Of a DNA stretch of 64,000 bases, positions 45,202 to 54,487 are shown piece after piece; positions within the stretch are counted from its first letter, which is position 1, and each line of letters begins with the position of its first letter. A model generated the notes under the pieces. It made no database searches. It was given only the letters and a program-made list of their open reading frames with translations, and was not told where the DNA came from. Location of the stretch: positions 1,364,001-1,428,000 of the forward strand of contig NC_014655.1 of assembly GCF_000166395.1 (NCBI RefSeq), written 5' to 3'. The translations under genes were made by a program, and so were the position numbers. This stretch comes from Leadbetterella byssophila DSM 17132. Lineage in GTDB: Bacteria; Bacteroidota; Bacteroidia; Cytophagales; Spirosomataceae.

Positions 45202-45918
45202 ACTATCCGTTTAATTGTTCCTACTCAAAGCACTGGAAAACCTTTCCTTCCTTATTTCCAGAGAATCAAAATGGAAATTAAACATTATGTAGGAGAAAAA
45301 ATATGACCTGGGTCACATGGAATGGAAATACATATAAAGTACATCTAGTAAAAAGCCATATTACAAATAAGATCCATTTATTATAAGTTGAATAGCAACT
45401 ACATAGCGCTATTCCCTACTTAAAGTTTGAAAAATTACTATCACTTACGGCCAATATCAAAACTTTCACAAATCTTATCTAATCGCCCTATTAATTCCAC
45501 CATCATATATCTTTTTGCATGTTTGTGGCCCAATTAAAACCAAATTAGTTTTCATTAAAATAGATTTACTTATTATGGGTTACAAAAAATCCTCCAGATA
45601 TTTTTCATTTTTAATTTATGGATTATTCTTGCAGCCGACCCATTATATACAGGCTACAGTTCCCAACTTGATTTCTAAAGATCATTGACCTGGTACATCA
45701 TGAAAATAATGATACAAAAAATAAATATTATGTTTATCGGAATACTCCATTATTCTATATAATATTTAAAAAAACATAGATATACAAAATAATGTACATT
45801 TTTATTGCAGCAAAAATAAATAATATTTAATATATACTTAATTTTATAACTCCAAACACCCCCTTTTAACCTTTATTAATTTTTTATATTTAAATTATAA
45901 CTTAAATATTAAATTATT
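45202..45918. other. 717-bp AT-rich region without a gene
   Basis: Divergent promoter space between the SDR gene and the glycosylase gene. Very A+T-rich, especially 45721-45910. No open frame, RNA gene or repeat is evident. Confidence 0.45.
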
Positions 45919-46746
45919 ATGCCAGAACTTCACCCCTTTGTGACCCGAAGATGGAAAAACCACAATCACGGACAGTTTGAAGAAAATGAGTGGTTTATCT
46001 CAGAGAATCAGAACTCCTTTGTTTTTGCTCCAAATCGAGATATTAAAAGTATCTTTTTGGGCTCATTTCCAACCACACATGTTTCGATCGACGAACCCAT
46101 TGGATTATATCCTGAATTCTTTTATGGTAGCCCCCAAAATAATTTTTGGACAATACTAGGCCACCTATCGAACTTACCGTCAGCAACTTTTCAAAATCGA
46201 ATAGATATACTTAGAAGGTTGAAAATAGGAATAGCTGATATCCTACTAGAAGTAGAACGAAATGGAATTTACAATAATGACAACAATTTGCATCAAATAC
46301 GGTATAATAATATCTTAGATCTACTATTAACCTTTCCTAATTTAGAAAATATCTTTATGACCTCAGGAGGGAGAGCCCCAATATATAATTTAAATAACAA
46401 CAACCCTTCAGTAGCGACATGGCTACGTCACTCACTAGTAAATCATAATTTCACAGGATTTAATCAGAATGGTTATTTAAAGGCAATTACTAATAATGAT
46501 GTTACTTTTAATTTGATATCCTTGGCATCTCCAAGTAAAAATGCTGATAGAAGCTTTACTAGAAGTATTAATAATATCAATCGGGAGACCCAACTAAATC
46601 TTACTGTAAATGATTATCGAAAACTTTCTTGGTCTTTATGGCTAAAGAAACTCCATTTTACAGATAATGATACCCCCCAACCCATTCAACATTGGTCTGG
46701 CATTGCAGCTGGCAACAATTACATTCAAAATCACTTTGAAAATTAG
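45919..46746 (+). CDS. DNA-deoxyinosine/uracil glycosylase family protein
   Basis: The motif FLGSFPTTHV (about residue 47-56), FYGSPQNNFWTILG (about 69-82) and LKIGIADILLEVER match the deoxyinosine-glycosylase branch of the uracil-DNA glycosylase superfamily. MTSGGRAPIYN (about residue 155) lies where the leucine-loop helix starts. The N-terminal 40 residues and C-terminal 60 residues (ending WSGIAAGNNYIQNHFEN) are longer than in E. coli Mug. It excises deaminated bases in DNA repair. It is single, without repair neighbours. Confidence 0.82.
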   Translation: MPELHPFVTRRWKNHNHGQFEENEWFISENQNSFVFAPNRDIKSIFLGSFPTTHVSIDEPIGLYPEFFYGSPQNNFWTILGHLSNLPSATFQNRIDILRRLKIGIADILLEVERNGIYNNDNNLHQIRYNNILDLLLTFPNLENIFMTSGGRAPIYNLNNNNPSVATWLRHSLVNHNFTGFNQNGYLKAITNNDVTFNLISLASPSKNADRSFTRSINNINRETQLNLTVNDYRKLSWSLWLKKLHFTDNDTPQPIQHWSGIAAGNNYIQNHFEN

Positions 46747-46872
46747 TGGAATTGGGGGAATTCCCCAATTCTATTATTCCAAATCATTCAATTGTAAAAA
46801 TTTTATTCTATTTGCTAAAATTTAAACAAACGAAGAAACTCAAAATATTTTTTTCAGCAATTGAAGATTTCC

Positions 46873-47289
46873 TTACTCCACCCCATACCTCTTCTTTAGA
46901 TAGGCAATGGTCTCCTTGCAAAGCTCTTCTAAGACCTGTTTGTTAATATCCTTTAGAGATTTTACATAGATACACGATTTGCCCATCTTGTATTTTCCTA
47001 GTTGCGCAAGAAGCTCTTTACTCCGTTCTGTGTCTGAATACACATAAAGGGAGGTAGCAGATTTTCTCGGAGAAAATCCTAATACAGGTGCGTCACCTTC
47101 ATGCCCGGATGCGTACTTGTAATGATAATTGCCAAAGCCAATGATGGATGTTCCCCACATTCTGGGTTCCCAGCCTGACCAACTTTTGAACAAGTGTATC
47201 AATTCCAAGCTATCTGCACGCTGGGCTTCATTCTCAACCTTGGTTTGAATGAAAGAAAGTGGATTCTCAGAGGTGTAGGAGGTTGACAT
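46873..47289 (-). CDS. DUF1801 protein, copy 1
   Basis: Start at 47289 (MSTSYTSENPLSF) is preferred; an ATG 24 bp upstream adds only MQFLKQQL. ELIHLFKSWSGWEPRMWGTSIIGFGNYHYKYASGHEGDAPVLGFSPRK is summarised here by its end, GFSPRKSATSLYVY, which is typical of DUF1801. C-terminal YMGKSCIYV-like and LKDINKQVLEELCK complete the fold. The family resembles the YdhG/Frataxin-like iron chaperone group. It is a tandem relative of the next gene. Confidence 0.8.
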   Translation of the reverse strand: MSTSYTSENPLSFIQTKVENEAQRADSLELIHLFKSWSGWEPRMWGTSIIGFGNYHYKYASGHEGDAPVLGFSPRKSATSLYVYSDTERSKELLAQLGKYKMGKSCIYVKSLKDINKQVLEELCKETIAYLKKRYGVE

Positions 47290-47351
47290 GAGCTGTTGCT
47301 TTAAGAACTGCAATATAAATGGCTACTCTCAGAAGAAGCTAGAGAAAGAAT

Positions 47352-47720
47352 CTAAACTTTATTTTTATACATCGCCTCGTTTTCAGCTACCCTATATTTT
47401 ACAATCTTCTCAATCAGATCATAAGGCACATCGTTATAAGGAAACTGAATAGATCCTTTTCCTTGCTTGTATTTCGACAATTCTTCTACAAAGGCCTCAT
47501 TACCCTGCGGGGTAGCATAAAAACCCAAGTGCTTAGACTGTGCAGCAAAGTAGACCAAAGGCTTTTTAAAGGTTTTATAAGCCGGCATGCAATAGGCCAT
47601 GCTTTCCACCGCTTCCGGTGCATGCTTTTGTATAATAGATCTAACCTTCTTTAAAATTCCTTGGATTTCTTCCGGACTGGTTGCGATGTATTGATCCACA
47701 TCCTTGATGTCCTTGTTCAT
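47352..47720 (-). CDS. DUF1801 protein, copy 2
   Basis: The start at 47720 (MNKDIKDVDQYIATSPEEIQ) fits the family length; upstream in-frame ATGs would add an unsupported 24 residues. The core VRSIIQKHAPEAVESMAYCMPAY and LVYFAAQSKHLGFYATP match DUF1801, as in YdhG-type proteins. The role may be metal handling. It shares only weak similarity with its neighbour, so they are paralogues or distant family members. Confidence 0.82.
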   Translation of the reverse strand: MNKDIKDVDQYIATSPEEIQGILKKVRSIIQKHAPEAVESMAYCMPAYKTFKKPLVYFAAQSKHLGFYATPQGNEAFVEELSKYKQGKGSIQFPYNDVPYDLIEKIVKYRVAENEAMYKNKV

Positions 47721-48063
47721 CTTTAACATAAGGCTGAAATTTTCAACAAACGTACTATCCATAAATGAATAGACAAAATTAATCCTCTTCACTCCATTAC
47801 AGCCTTACAACATGATATATCCGTCCTCTAAGTAATACAGGGACAAATGCGGCATTTAGCCTCATGTATATTAAGATCTAATTTTTCTTTCATCTCCAGA
47901 AAAATCTTTTTCATATCCTGAAAAAATTTACCTAAAAAAAAGTATAAAATTGAAAATCTGGCAGTTTTTAAGCAAAAATGGATTAAAAACCATTCTATAT
48001 TTTTTTGACAATCAAGAAATTATTCTATTCTTTAGCACCCACACTTTTTAACTTTAGAAGACC

Positions 48064-48990
48064 ATGAACCAGCCTTACAAACTACATTTCACTCAAACCG
48101 TTCAGCGCGTCCTCGTTAAACCTACAATAAGCCCACAGAGTACCTTTTCGCCCATTCAACATCCTCGGAAAGCATTCTTTGAAAAGGCTGAACTGTTACA
48201 ACAGCAAGTTGCCAGCTCTCCGTTCTATATTGAACTGGTGGAATTGTCTACCAAAAAGCTATTCTCAATGATCTTTGAGATGCTTTCTCCCCAATACTTC
48301 CTATTGTTTTTATTGGAGGGATCTTTTACGATCAAGACAGTAGAAGAACTATTCACCTGTCAAGCTAAATCCGGCCATTTTGCTCTAATTCATAATGAAA
48401 CGGGAAGATATAGACTGGATTTACCGAAAGGTAAATACACTATACTGTGCATTTACCATTTGAAAGAGTATTTGCAAAAGGAATCTAAAGATCTTGATAG
48501 CATCAAGTCCTTTAGTGAACGACAGGAAAAATTCCCCTTCTCCCATCTACCGTTTTGTAGAATAGATCGGATGGTTTCTCGCCATCTAAAAAACATCTAC
48601 ATCAATCTACCATCTACTAAGGTCAAGTTTGAAGCCCAGCTGAAGTATCATATCTCTATGATCCTTGACAGATATAATTCAATGGCCACTAAAAAAATGC
48701 AAAAGATATCTTGGAGAGTTAAGGAATATTTAGATCAGAATTATACTAACCCGGATATAAGTTTACAAGTTCTGGCAGATCTTCTACAGTCCAATACGAA
48801 TCAAATACGCACGAAGTTTAAGACAGAATTTGGCATCACTCCCCACCAGTACTATACAAGTAAAAGGCTGGCAAAAGCATTAGAATTAAAAGTAAAGCAT
48901 AACCTGCCATTGAGCAAGATCTTTTATCAAGTAGGGTATAACGATGAGAGTGCCCTAAGATACGAGATGAAAAAACATGGATACGTCTGA
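48064..48990 (+). CDS. AraC-family transcriptional regulator
   Basis: The C-terminal 100 residues hold two HTH motifs (VKEYLDQNYTNPDISLQVLADLL, and LPLSKIFYQVGYNDESALRYEMK) with the GFxxxxFxxxxFK-type ending replaced by GYNDESALRYEMKKHG. The N-terminal 200 residues are a ligand or dimer domain without a clear family. It is followed by the MauE-like gene at 104 bp, which it may control. Confidence 0.88.
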   Translation: MNQPYKLHFTQTVQRVLVKPTISPQSTFSPIQHPRKAFFEKAELLQQQVASSPFYIELVELSTKKLFSMIFEMLSPQYFLLFLLEGSFTIKTVEELFTCQAKSGHFALIHNETGRYRLDLPKGKYTILCIYHLKEYLQKESKDLDSIKSFSERQEKFPFSHLPFCRIDRMVSRHLKNIYINLPSTKVKFEAQLKYHISMILDRYNSMATKKMQKISWRVKEYLDQNYTNPDISLQVLADLLQSNTNQIRTKFKTEFGITPHQYYTSKRLAKALELKVKHNLPLSKIFYQVGYNDESALRYEMKKHGYV

Positions 48991-49093
48991 AAATATGACA
49001 ATTAATTCACTGACAATAAACATTTTACTGTCATTATTTTCTAGTTTATGACTTCAGGCATCAGGAACTTTGTAGAGAAAAGTTTACAAAGTC

Positions 49094-49516
49094 ATGAAGT
49101 TAAAATTAATCACTCTCGCCCTACTAACGCTGTGGATACCGGTTAGCATAGACAAATGGATCAACTTTGAGATCTTCCAAAATGGGCTTATCCGCCAACC
49201 GTTCTCAGATCAACTAGGACAAGTTTTATCCTACCTTTTGCCTGTGGTGGAGACGGCTACTATCATCTTATTGGTAGTTGAGAAGTGGCGAAAGGCAGGC
49301 CTGCTCCTCTCCACTGCCTTAATGGCTGTATTCACCTCCTATATAGGACTTGCCTTATTAGGTGCCTGGGATAAACTCCCATGTGGCTGTGGTAGTGTCA
49401 TCAGTCAACTGACTTGGAAACAGCATTTCTTTTTCAACCTGGCCTTTCTCCTTCTAAGTGCCTACGGATTATTGAACCTACATCGAAGCGGAGCTGCGGG
49501 AGGCAAAACCGCTTAG
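49094..49516 (+). CDS. MauE/DoxX-like membrane protein
   Basis: The 140-residue protein has four hydrophobic segments (about residues 3-20, 45-62, 72-90 and 110-130). A loop has PCGCGSVISQLTWKQHFFFN (about 100-119), in which the closely spaced cysteines and the TW..HFFFN segment are typical of MauE-like redox proteins in Bacteroidota. Similar genes sit next to genes for small secreted DUF6520 peptides, as here. Likely job: disulfide or thiol chemistry at the inner membrane. Confidence 0.72.
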   Translation: MKLKLITLALLTLWIPVSIDKWINFEIFQNGLIRQPFSDQLGQVLSYLLPVVETATIILLVVEKWRKAGLLLSTALMAVFTSYIGLALLGAWDKLPCGCGSVISQLTWKQHFFFNLAFLLLSAYGLLNLHRSGAAGGKTA

Positions 49517-49572
49517 GGCTGGCCGGCCAAAAGGCATACATATTTTTTTTCAACTTTAAATTTTTTACAACA

Positions 49573-49857
49573 ATGAAAACCTTTTTAGTAAAAAACCTTA
49601 TCGTGGTATTCGCGCTTTTGTTGGGCATCGGAACGATGTCTTTTAAAGTAATTCAGAAGCAAAATGTTTCTGAGCACTGGTATAAAGTAGTGGGGGGCAT
49701 CGTTCTGGATGAAAGTCCTGATGGCAACTGCCAAGACGATGAGGGAACAGTTTGTGCCGTGGCGTTTTCGGAAGATATAACGCCACCCCCAGGCATGACT
49801 GTCAATGATGCATATAATCATGGATCATATGCCGGGGAAGCTAAAAGGAATAATTAA
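49573..49857 (+). CDS. Small secreted peptide, DUF6520-like
   Basis: The start at 49573 gives a 94-residue protein with a signal sequence (MKTFLVKNLIVVFALLLGIG); longer open-frame starts run through the upstream stop region and are discarded. Two cysteines (GNCQDDEGTVCAVAFS) could form a disulfide. It follows the MauE-like gene by 56 bp, so the peptide may be its substrate. Exported, probably periplasmic or extracellular, role unknown. Confidence 0.68.
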   Translation: MKTFLVKNLIVVFALLLGIGTMSFKVIQKQNVSEHWYKVVGGIVLDESPDGNCQDDEGTVCAVAFSEDITPPPGMTVNDAYNHGSYAGEAKRNN

Positions 49858-49864
49858 AGAGAGG

Positions 49865-49904
49865 ATAAGCAGTATGTTGTGCTTTTTGCAAGCATACTGC
49901 TTAT
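49865..49904. terminator. Bidirectional terminator between the DUF6520 and susD genes
   Basis: ATAAGCAGTATG (49865-49876) pairs perfectly with CATACTGCTTAT (49893-49904). The inner TTG/CAA extends it. It separates convergent genes. Confidence 0.85.
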
Positions 49905-49909
49905 ACCTT

Positions 49910-51262
49910 TTATCTCTCATTTTGCTGCATTCCTGATAATCTCACCACATTGGGAGGAATTGGAAGTGTCCACTTTTTATCATCCGGAGGAAGCCTAAAA
50001 GTTTCACTACCTACAGTTCTAACTAAAGTTATTAAGTACTCCCTCTTCAATCTCTTCAAATCGTGCCATCGTACACCTCTAAAAAGGAGTTCTTTATTAC
50101 GCTCCTTGAGAATCAAAGCTAGGGCTTGTTCCTTCCCTTCAACTCTAACAGGAACATAAGATGAGCTTTTATATCTCTTTATTAAAAGAGAGTTAATATA
50201 TTCCAGTGCCTTATCGACATTCCCTAAACGGGCACTACACTCTGCCACTATTAAAACCATTTCATTTACAGAAATGCCATTAAAAAGAGTATTACTTTCA
50301 TGATAAGAACCTCGAAAACCAATCAAGCCGGAAGATCGCCTTACAAAAAAGAGAGTTTTCCGCAGGTCGCCCTGGTCATATGACTGAAAAAGGTCAGGTG
50401 ATACATCCAAATTACTGGTTGAGAATATACCAGTGGTTCGCATAGCGCTATGAAAGATAACTTCTTCATTAAATCTTGCGAATGGGTAAGGTTTCAAACT
50501 ATCCAGGGTTTGAAAGTCTAGTATTTTGTTATTGAAACTCATACATTTCTCCGCAGCTTGGAGAGCATGATCATATTGGCCTATTTGCAAAAAAACCTTA
50601 GCCAACAGACCATATGCGGCGGCTTTTGTAGGCCGCGTTTTTACTATCGAAATCTCTTCCAGAAGTTCTGTTGCCTGCCAGAGATCTGAAATGATCAAAT
50701 CGTAAGTTTCTTTTACAGTATTGCGTTTTGAAGGGATTTCCATGTCAGATTCAACCCTAAGTGGAAGTCCGAGATCGTCAACGGCGTTTTCTGAATACTG
50801 ATTGCAAAAAATCTGGGCAATATGAAAGTAGCTCCACGCCCGAAAAAACAATGCAGCACCCTTTACGCTTTTCCCTTCTACACTATTTTTATCCTTGTCT
50901 TGCGATTCCTCAATTTTCTCAAGTACGAGGTTTGAATAAAATATTTTTTGAAAGGCATTTTCCCAGCAGAGATTTCCCCTACCCTCAAAAATATCATACG
51001 CCCATATGGCCGCATTCTTTAATTCAACACTCGAAAGAGCAGCCCAGGAGGGTTGCGAGAGAACGAAGTGGTCAGAACTGGCTTCTCCTAAATGAGAATC
51101 TCCCGAATTTAATATATCGGTATTATCTAAAAGAGCTCGCATATCTGATAGTGAAGTAATAACGACCAATTTTTGGTTTGGTGATACTCCCAACCAATCG
51201 GTCATACAAGAAGACATTGTGAGGATCACCAAAAGTATGAATATTTTATTTTTCATTGTCAT
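49910..51262 (-). CDS. SusD/RagB-family outer-membrane lipoprotein
   Basis: The lipobox MSSC (about Cys19) precedes DWLGVSPNQKLVV. TPR-rich SusD features follow: CWENAFQKIFYSNLVLEKIE, FFRAWSYFHIAQIF (about residue 135), LIISDLWQATELLEE, LAKVFLQIGQY, and the C-terminal ERNKELLFRGVRWHDLKRLKRE. It caps the SusC channel and captures ligand at the surface. Two ATGs (51262 and 51256) are possible. The ligand is not predictable. Confidence 0.9.
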   Translation of the reverse strand: MTMKNKIFILLVILTMSSCMTDWLGVSPNQKLVVITSLSDMRALLDNTDILNSGDSHLGEASSDHFVLSQPSWAALSSVELKNAAIWAYDIFEGRGNLCWENAFQKIFYSNLVLEKIEESQDKDKNSVEGKSVKGAALFFRAWSYFHIAQIFCNQYSENAVDDLGLPLRVESDMEIPSKRNTVKETYDLIISDLWQATELLEEISIVKTRPTKAAAYGLLAKVFLQIGQYDHALQAAEKCMSFNNKILDFQTLDSLKPYPFARFNEEVIFHSAMRTTGIFSTSNLDVSPDLFQSYDQGDLRKTLFFVRRSSGLIGFRGSYHESNTLFNGISVNEMVLIVAECSARLGNVDKALEYINSLLIKRYKSSSYVPVRVEGKEQALALILKERNKELLFRGVRWHDLKRLKREYLITLVRTVGSETFRLPPDDKKWTLPIPPNVVRLSGMQQNER

Positions 51263-51298
51263 CGTTTGTTAACATTTGAGATTTTGTTTGCGACCCAT

Positions 51299-54200
51299 TT
51301 AATTTAGGTCGACTTTCACACCAAGTGAAACTGATTTAGTTGGTGGAAATAGGGCTATCGGATAGTCCGGGTCTCTGTCTGATTTAGTTTTTTTCCAGAT
51401 AATGCCAAGGTTATCAGCATAGAGAAAGACCTTCATTTGCCGGGCTTTGTGCTTCAAATCACAAGCAATGTTGATATCCCGGATTCGTATATGGTCCCCA
51501 CTTTCCACTAATGCCTCGGAGTATAAATAAACATAATCGCGGTGGAGGTTTAATGCAGCAGGCATGGATGGAACATCTGTACTATATTCATCTCCAGGTT
51601 TGACCCACCGCTTGGCAAAATCGCTATGTCCGCTACCTGAGGAAAATAAATCATAGTAGTTTACACTATTTTTTCTGAAAACATACCCTGCCTTCCAAGT
51701 TAGGTTTATGCTGAGTGAAAGTGCTTTGTAAGAAACAGTATTCCTCACGCTTCCGAATGTAGGTGGAATGGTTACCCCTGAATAGGTAAGGTCATCTAAT
51801 TTGAGGGAGTTAAAATAGGCTGTGAAATTATCTGACGGTTTCCCTTCTACATTGACAATGGGGTCACCGTTCTGAGGGTTTAAACCATTCCAAGGAATAC
51901 TGAATATAGCATCCAGCGATCGATTTAAAATAGGATTCTGCGATATATTATATGTATAAGACAGTACAGAGCTCACCCCTACCTGCTCATAGCGGGTTAC
52001 CTTACTTCTGACAAAGCCTGTTAACAAGGTAGTTTGCCATCGCACAGTTCCTCGCGCATTTAGGGTATTGATTTCAAGGTCAGCACCCTGAGCTCTTAGA
52101 CCGGCGTAGTTTATCAGGAAGAGCATAAAACTGTCATCCGTTTTATATCCTACCGTAGGATCAATCAAAGGGCTCCCTAAAAGATCCGAACTGCTTTTTA
52201 TATAGTATTCAAATGTACCACTTACTCTTCGGTTAAATAGAGAAAAGTCTAATGCTAAATTCGTTGTCATTACTTTCTCCCAGCGAAGTTGTGGGTTACC
52301 TGGATTTCGAACAACTGCTTTCGGAAGTCCGGTAAGAGCATCTGTTAGATACCGGATGCTAGGTAAGGCTGTGGCTAACTTGTTCAGGTTTCCGCTTTGA
52401 CCTACAGTAACCCTTAAATCCAGTTCGTCTACCTTCTCTGACTTCATAAAGGGTTCATTCTTCAGTTTCCAAAGCATCCCGGCAGACCATAGTGGAACCC
52501 CTCTCTGATTGGTCTTTACACCTAAAAGGTTGGAAGCATCCCATCGAAGGCTTCCGGATAAAATGTATTTTCCCTTAAAATCATAAGAAGAATTCATGTA
52601 AGAAGAGTAAAAACGGTCAATCAATTTCCCTGTTGCAAAATTTGGTTGTGGAATCCGCGCTGTTCCGAGAGGCCGAGTAGGATACAGGGTTGTATAGTCA
52701 ATTAAATTATTATAAGTAAGTAGCTGACTATTGTAGCCATATAGCTCAAAGCCTGAAGTGGTAGTAATATGCTCTCTTAACTCTATACCGGATATAAAGT
52801 TTAATTTGCTCCTATTAAAAATTGGATTATATGAAATCTGGGTTCTGAGATTGTTTGAGGAGCCTTCACTATTTACTACGTTTAAGATATCGTTATAGGG
52901 GAAAGCCCTTGTCATATTGCTATTTGTATACCGGTTTACCAAATCTCTTACCTTATAGGAGTCTTTAAGGTTAAGGTTTTTCTCACCGGTTACAGTTTGC
53001 TGTGAATAGTATTTCAGATCTACAGCCAAAGCATTTGAAAGGTCAATCCTTGCTCCTAAATTTATTCTGAACTCTGATGCGTTGTTGGTATTACTCATCA
53101 GCCCTCTATCTTCGAGCGGCTTATACTCCCAGTTTAATAAGCCTTCGTTTACTGCATTTTCAGCAAAAGACAAAGAATGATTGTAAGGAATAGCCAGTGC
53201 ATTTCCTAAATCGTCCTGTAAAGCTGCATAAGGGTACTTCTTCCCCTTGATATCACCTAATCCTATTCCATTTTGTTGGCGTTTAGATCGTGTGTATGCT
53301 AAACCGGCTGTGACCTCTACAAACTTGAGAGGGGTGAAATGATTGGAAAAATTAAGGGAATATCGCTCAAAATTATTTCCTATAATATTATCCATATTCT
53401 TGTCATAACCTCCTGAGACAAAGTATTTGTATTTTTTCCCTCCTCCCGTACTTCGTAGGGAATACTGGGCATTCAAACTACGTCGATACAGGTACTTTTC
53501 GGCTTCACGTCGGAGATCTGTATTTTTGTAGGTCGCAAGCTGATTATCTAATTCCTCTCTACTGATGATGCCTTTATCGTATTGGTTCCACAGTTCTACA
53601 GCGGGGGTTAATGCTCCCCGGTTGGGATCATTAATACTATTTTGAAAGAATTTTGTATCGTACAAATACTTTTCAACTTCTATAAAGGCCGCAGACTCCA
53701 GAAATGCATCACTATAGTAGAGGTCGGGTATAGGTTGAAAAGTTAAGTTGGTGGAAAAACTCAAAGTGGAAGGGGAATTATACTTTCCGCTTTTGGTAGT
53801 AATTACTATTACTCCGTTCCCGGCTTTTGCGCCCCAGATACTTGCCGCGGCTGCATCCTTCAATATTGAAACAGCTTCTATATCATTTGGATTAACTGAG
53901 TTTACATCGCCTTCAAAGGGAAAGTTATCCAGAATAATAAGTGGGCCAGTTGAGGCGTTAAGAGTACCTATTCCACGAATTCTAAGGCCTCGATAGTCAT
54001 TGCCGTTACCGGCGTTATTAATTCCCCTTCTATCAAATTGCAAACTTCCAACGATCCCTTCCAGCCTGCCTATAATGTCTGTACTGACACTGCGATTTAG
54101 AAGTTCATTATCAATGTAGGTAAATGAGCCAGTTGCCCTTTCTTTGGAGAGGTGTTGATATCCAGTAGATACAGTCACTTCCTGTAATTCTGTGGTCAAC

Positions 54201-54487
54201 TCCTCCATCTCAATATCAACTGCGGTGGAGTTACCAGACAGTATCAGTTCCTTACGCAATAACCCAACCTTAGACATAATTACAGCTATACTTTTTTCCG
54301 CATTTGTAAACCGAAAGGTCCCAAGGCTATCAGTAACAGCAAGAACCTGATTTGTCTTTAATGAAATGTAAACGTCTGGCAAAGGGGTGCCTTCTGTCGA
54401 AGATATCACCCGCCCTGCAAAATGGTATTGACCCGAGCAAGGGTAAGCAAATAAATGCATTATGCACCAAATAAATATTCTTTTCAT
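51299..54487 (-). CDS. SusC/RagA-family TonB-linked outer-membrane channel
   Basis: The 1062-residue protein has a signal peptide (MHLFAYPCSG region), a carboxypeptidase-D-like N-domain (about residues 20-95), a plug domain ending GNGVIVITTKSGK (about 200-230) and a long beta-barrel. The plug signature includes IRGIGTL and the ILKDAAAASIWGAKAGNG stretch of SusC proteins. TonB-dependent import of a peptide or glycan is expected with SusD. It overlaps the upstream TlpA-like gene by 4 bp. Confidence 0.93.
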   Translation of the reverse strand: MKRIFIWCIMHLFAYPCSGQYHFAGRVISSTEGTPLPDVYISLKTNQVLAVTDSLGTFRFTNAEKSIAVIMSKVGLLRKELILSGNSTAVDIEMEELTTELQEVTVSTGYQHLSKERATGSFTYIDNELLNRSVSTDIIGRLEGIVGSLQFDRRGINNAGNGNDYRGLRIRGIGTLNASTGPLIILDNFPFEGDVNSVNPNDIEAVSILKDAAAASIWGAKAGNGVIVITTKSGKYNSPSTLSFSTNLTFQPIPDLYYSDAFLESAAFIEVEKYLYDTKFFQNSINDPNRGALTPAVELWNQYDKGIISREELDNQLATYKNTDLRREAEKYLYRRSLNAQYSLRSTGGGKKYKYFVSGGYDKNMDNIIGNNFERYSLNFSNHFTPLKFVEVTAGLAYTRSKRQQNGIGLGDIKGKKYPYAALQDDLGNALAIPYNHSLSFAENAVNEGLLNWEYKPLEDRGLMSNTNNASEFRINLGARIDLSNALAVDLKYYSQQTVTGEKNLNLKDSYKVRDLVNRYTNSNMTRAFPYNDILNVVNSEGSSNNLRTQISYNPIFNRSKLNFISGIELREHITTTSGFELYGYNSQLLTYNNLIDYTTLYPTRPLGTARIPQPNFATGKLIDRFYSSYMNSSYDFKGKYILSGSLRWDASNLLGVKTNQRGVPLWSAGMLWKLKNEPFMKSEKVDELDLRVTVGQSGNLNKLATALPSIRYLTDALTGLPKAVVRNPGNPQLRWEKVMTTNLALDFSLFNRRVSGTFEYYIKSSSDLLGSPLIDPTVGYKTDDSFMLFLINYAGLRAQGADLEINTLNARGTVRWQTTLLTGFVRSKVTRYEQVGVSSVLSYTYNISQNPILNRSLDAIFSIPWNGLNPQNGDPIVNVEGKPSDNFTAYFNSLKLDDLTYSGVTIPPTFGSVRNTVSYKALSLSINLTWKAGYVFRKNSVNYYDLFSSGSGHSDFAKRWVKPGDEYSTDVPSMPAALNLHRDYVYLYSEALVESGDHIRIRDINIACDLKHKARQMKVFLYADNLGIIWKKTKSDRDPDYPIALFPPTKSVSLGVKVDLN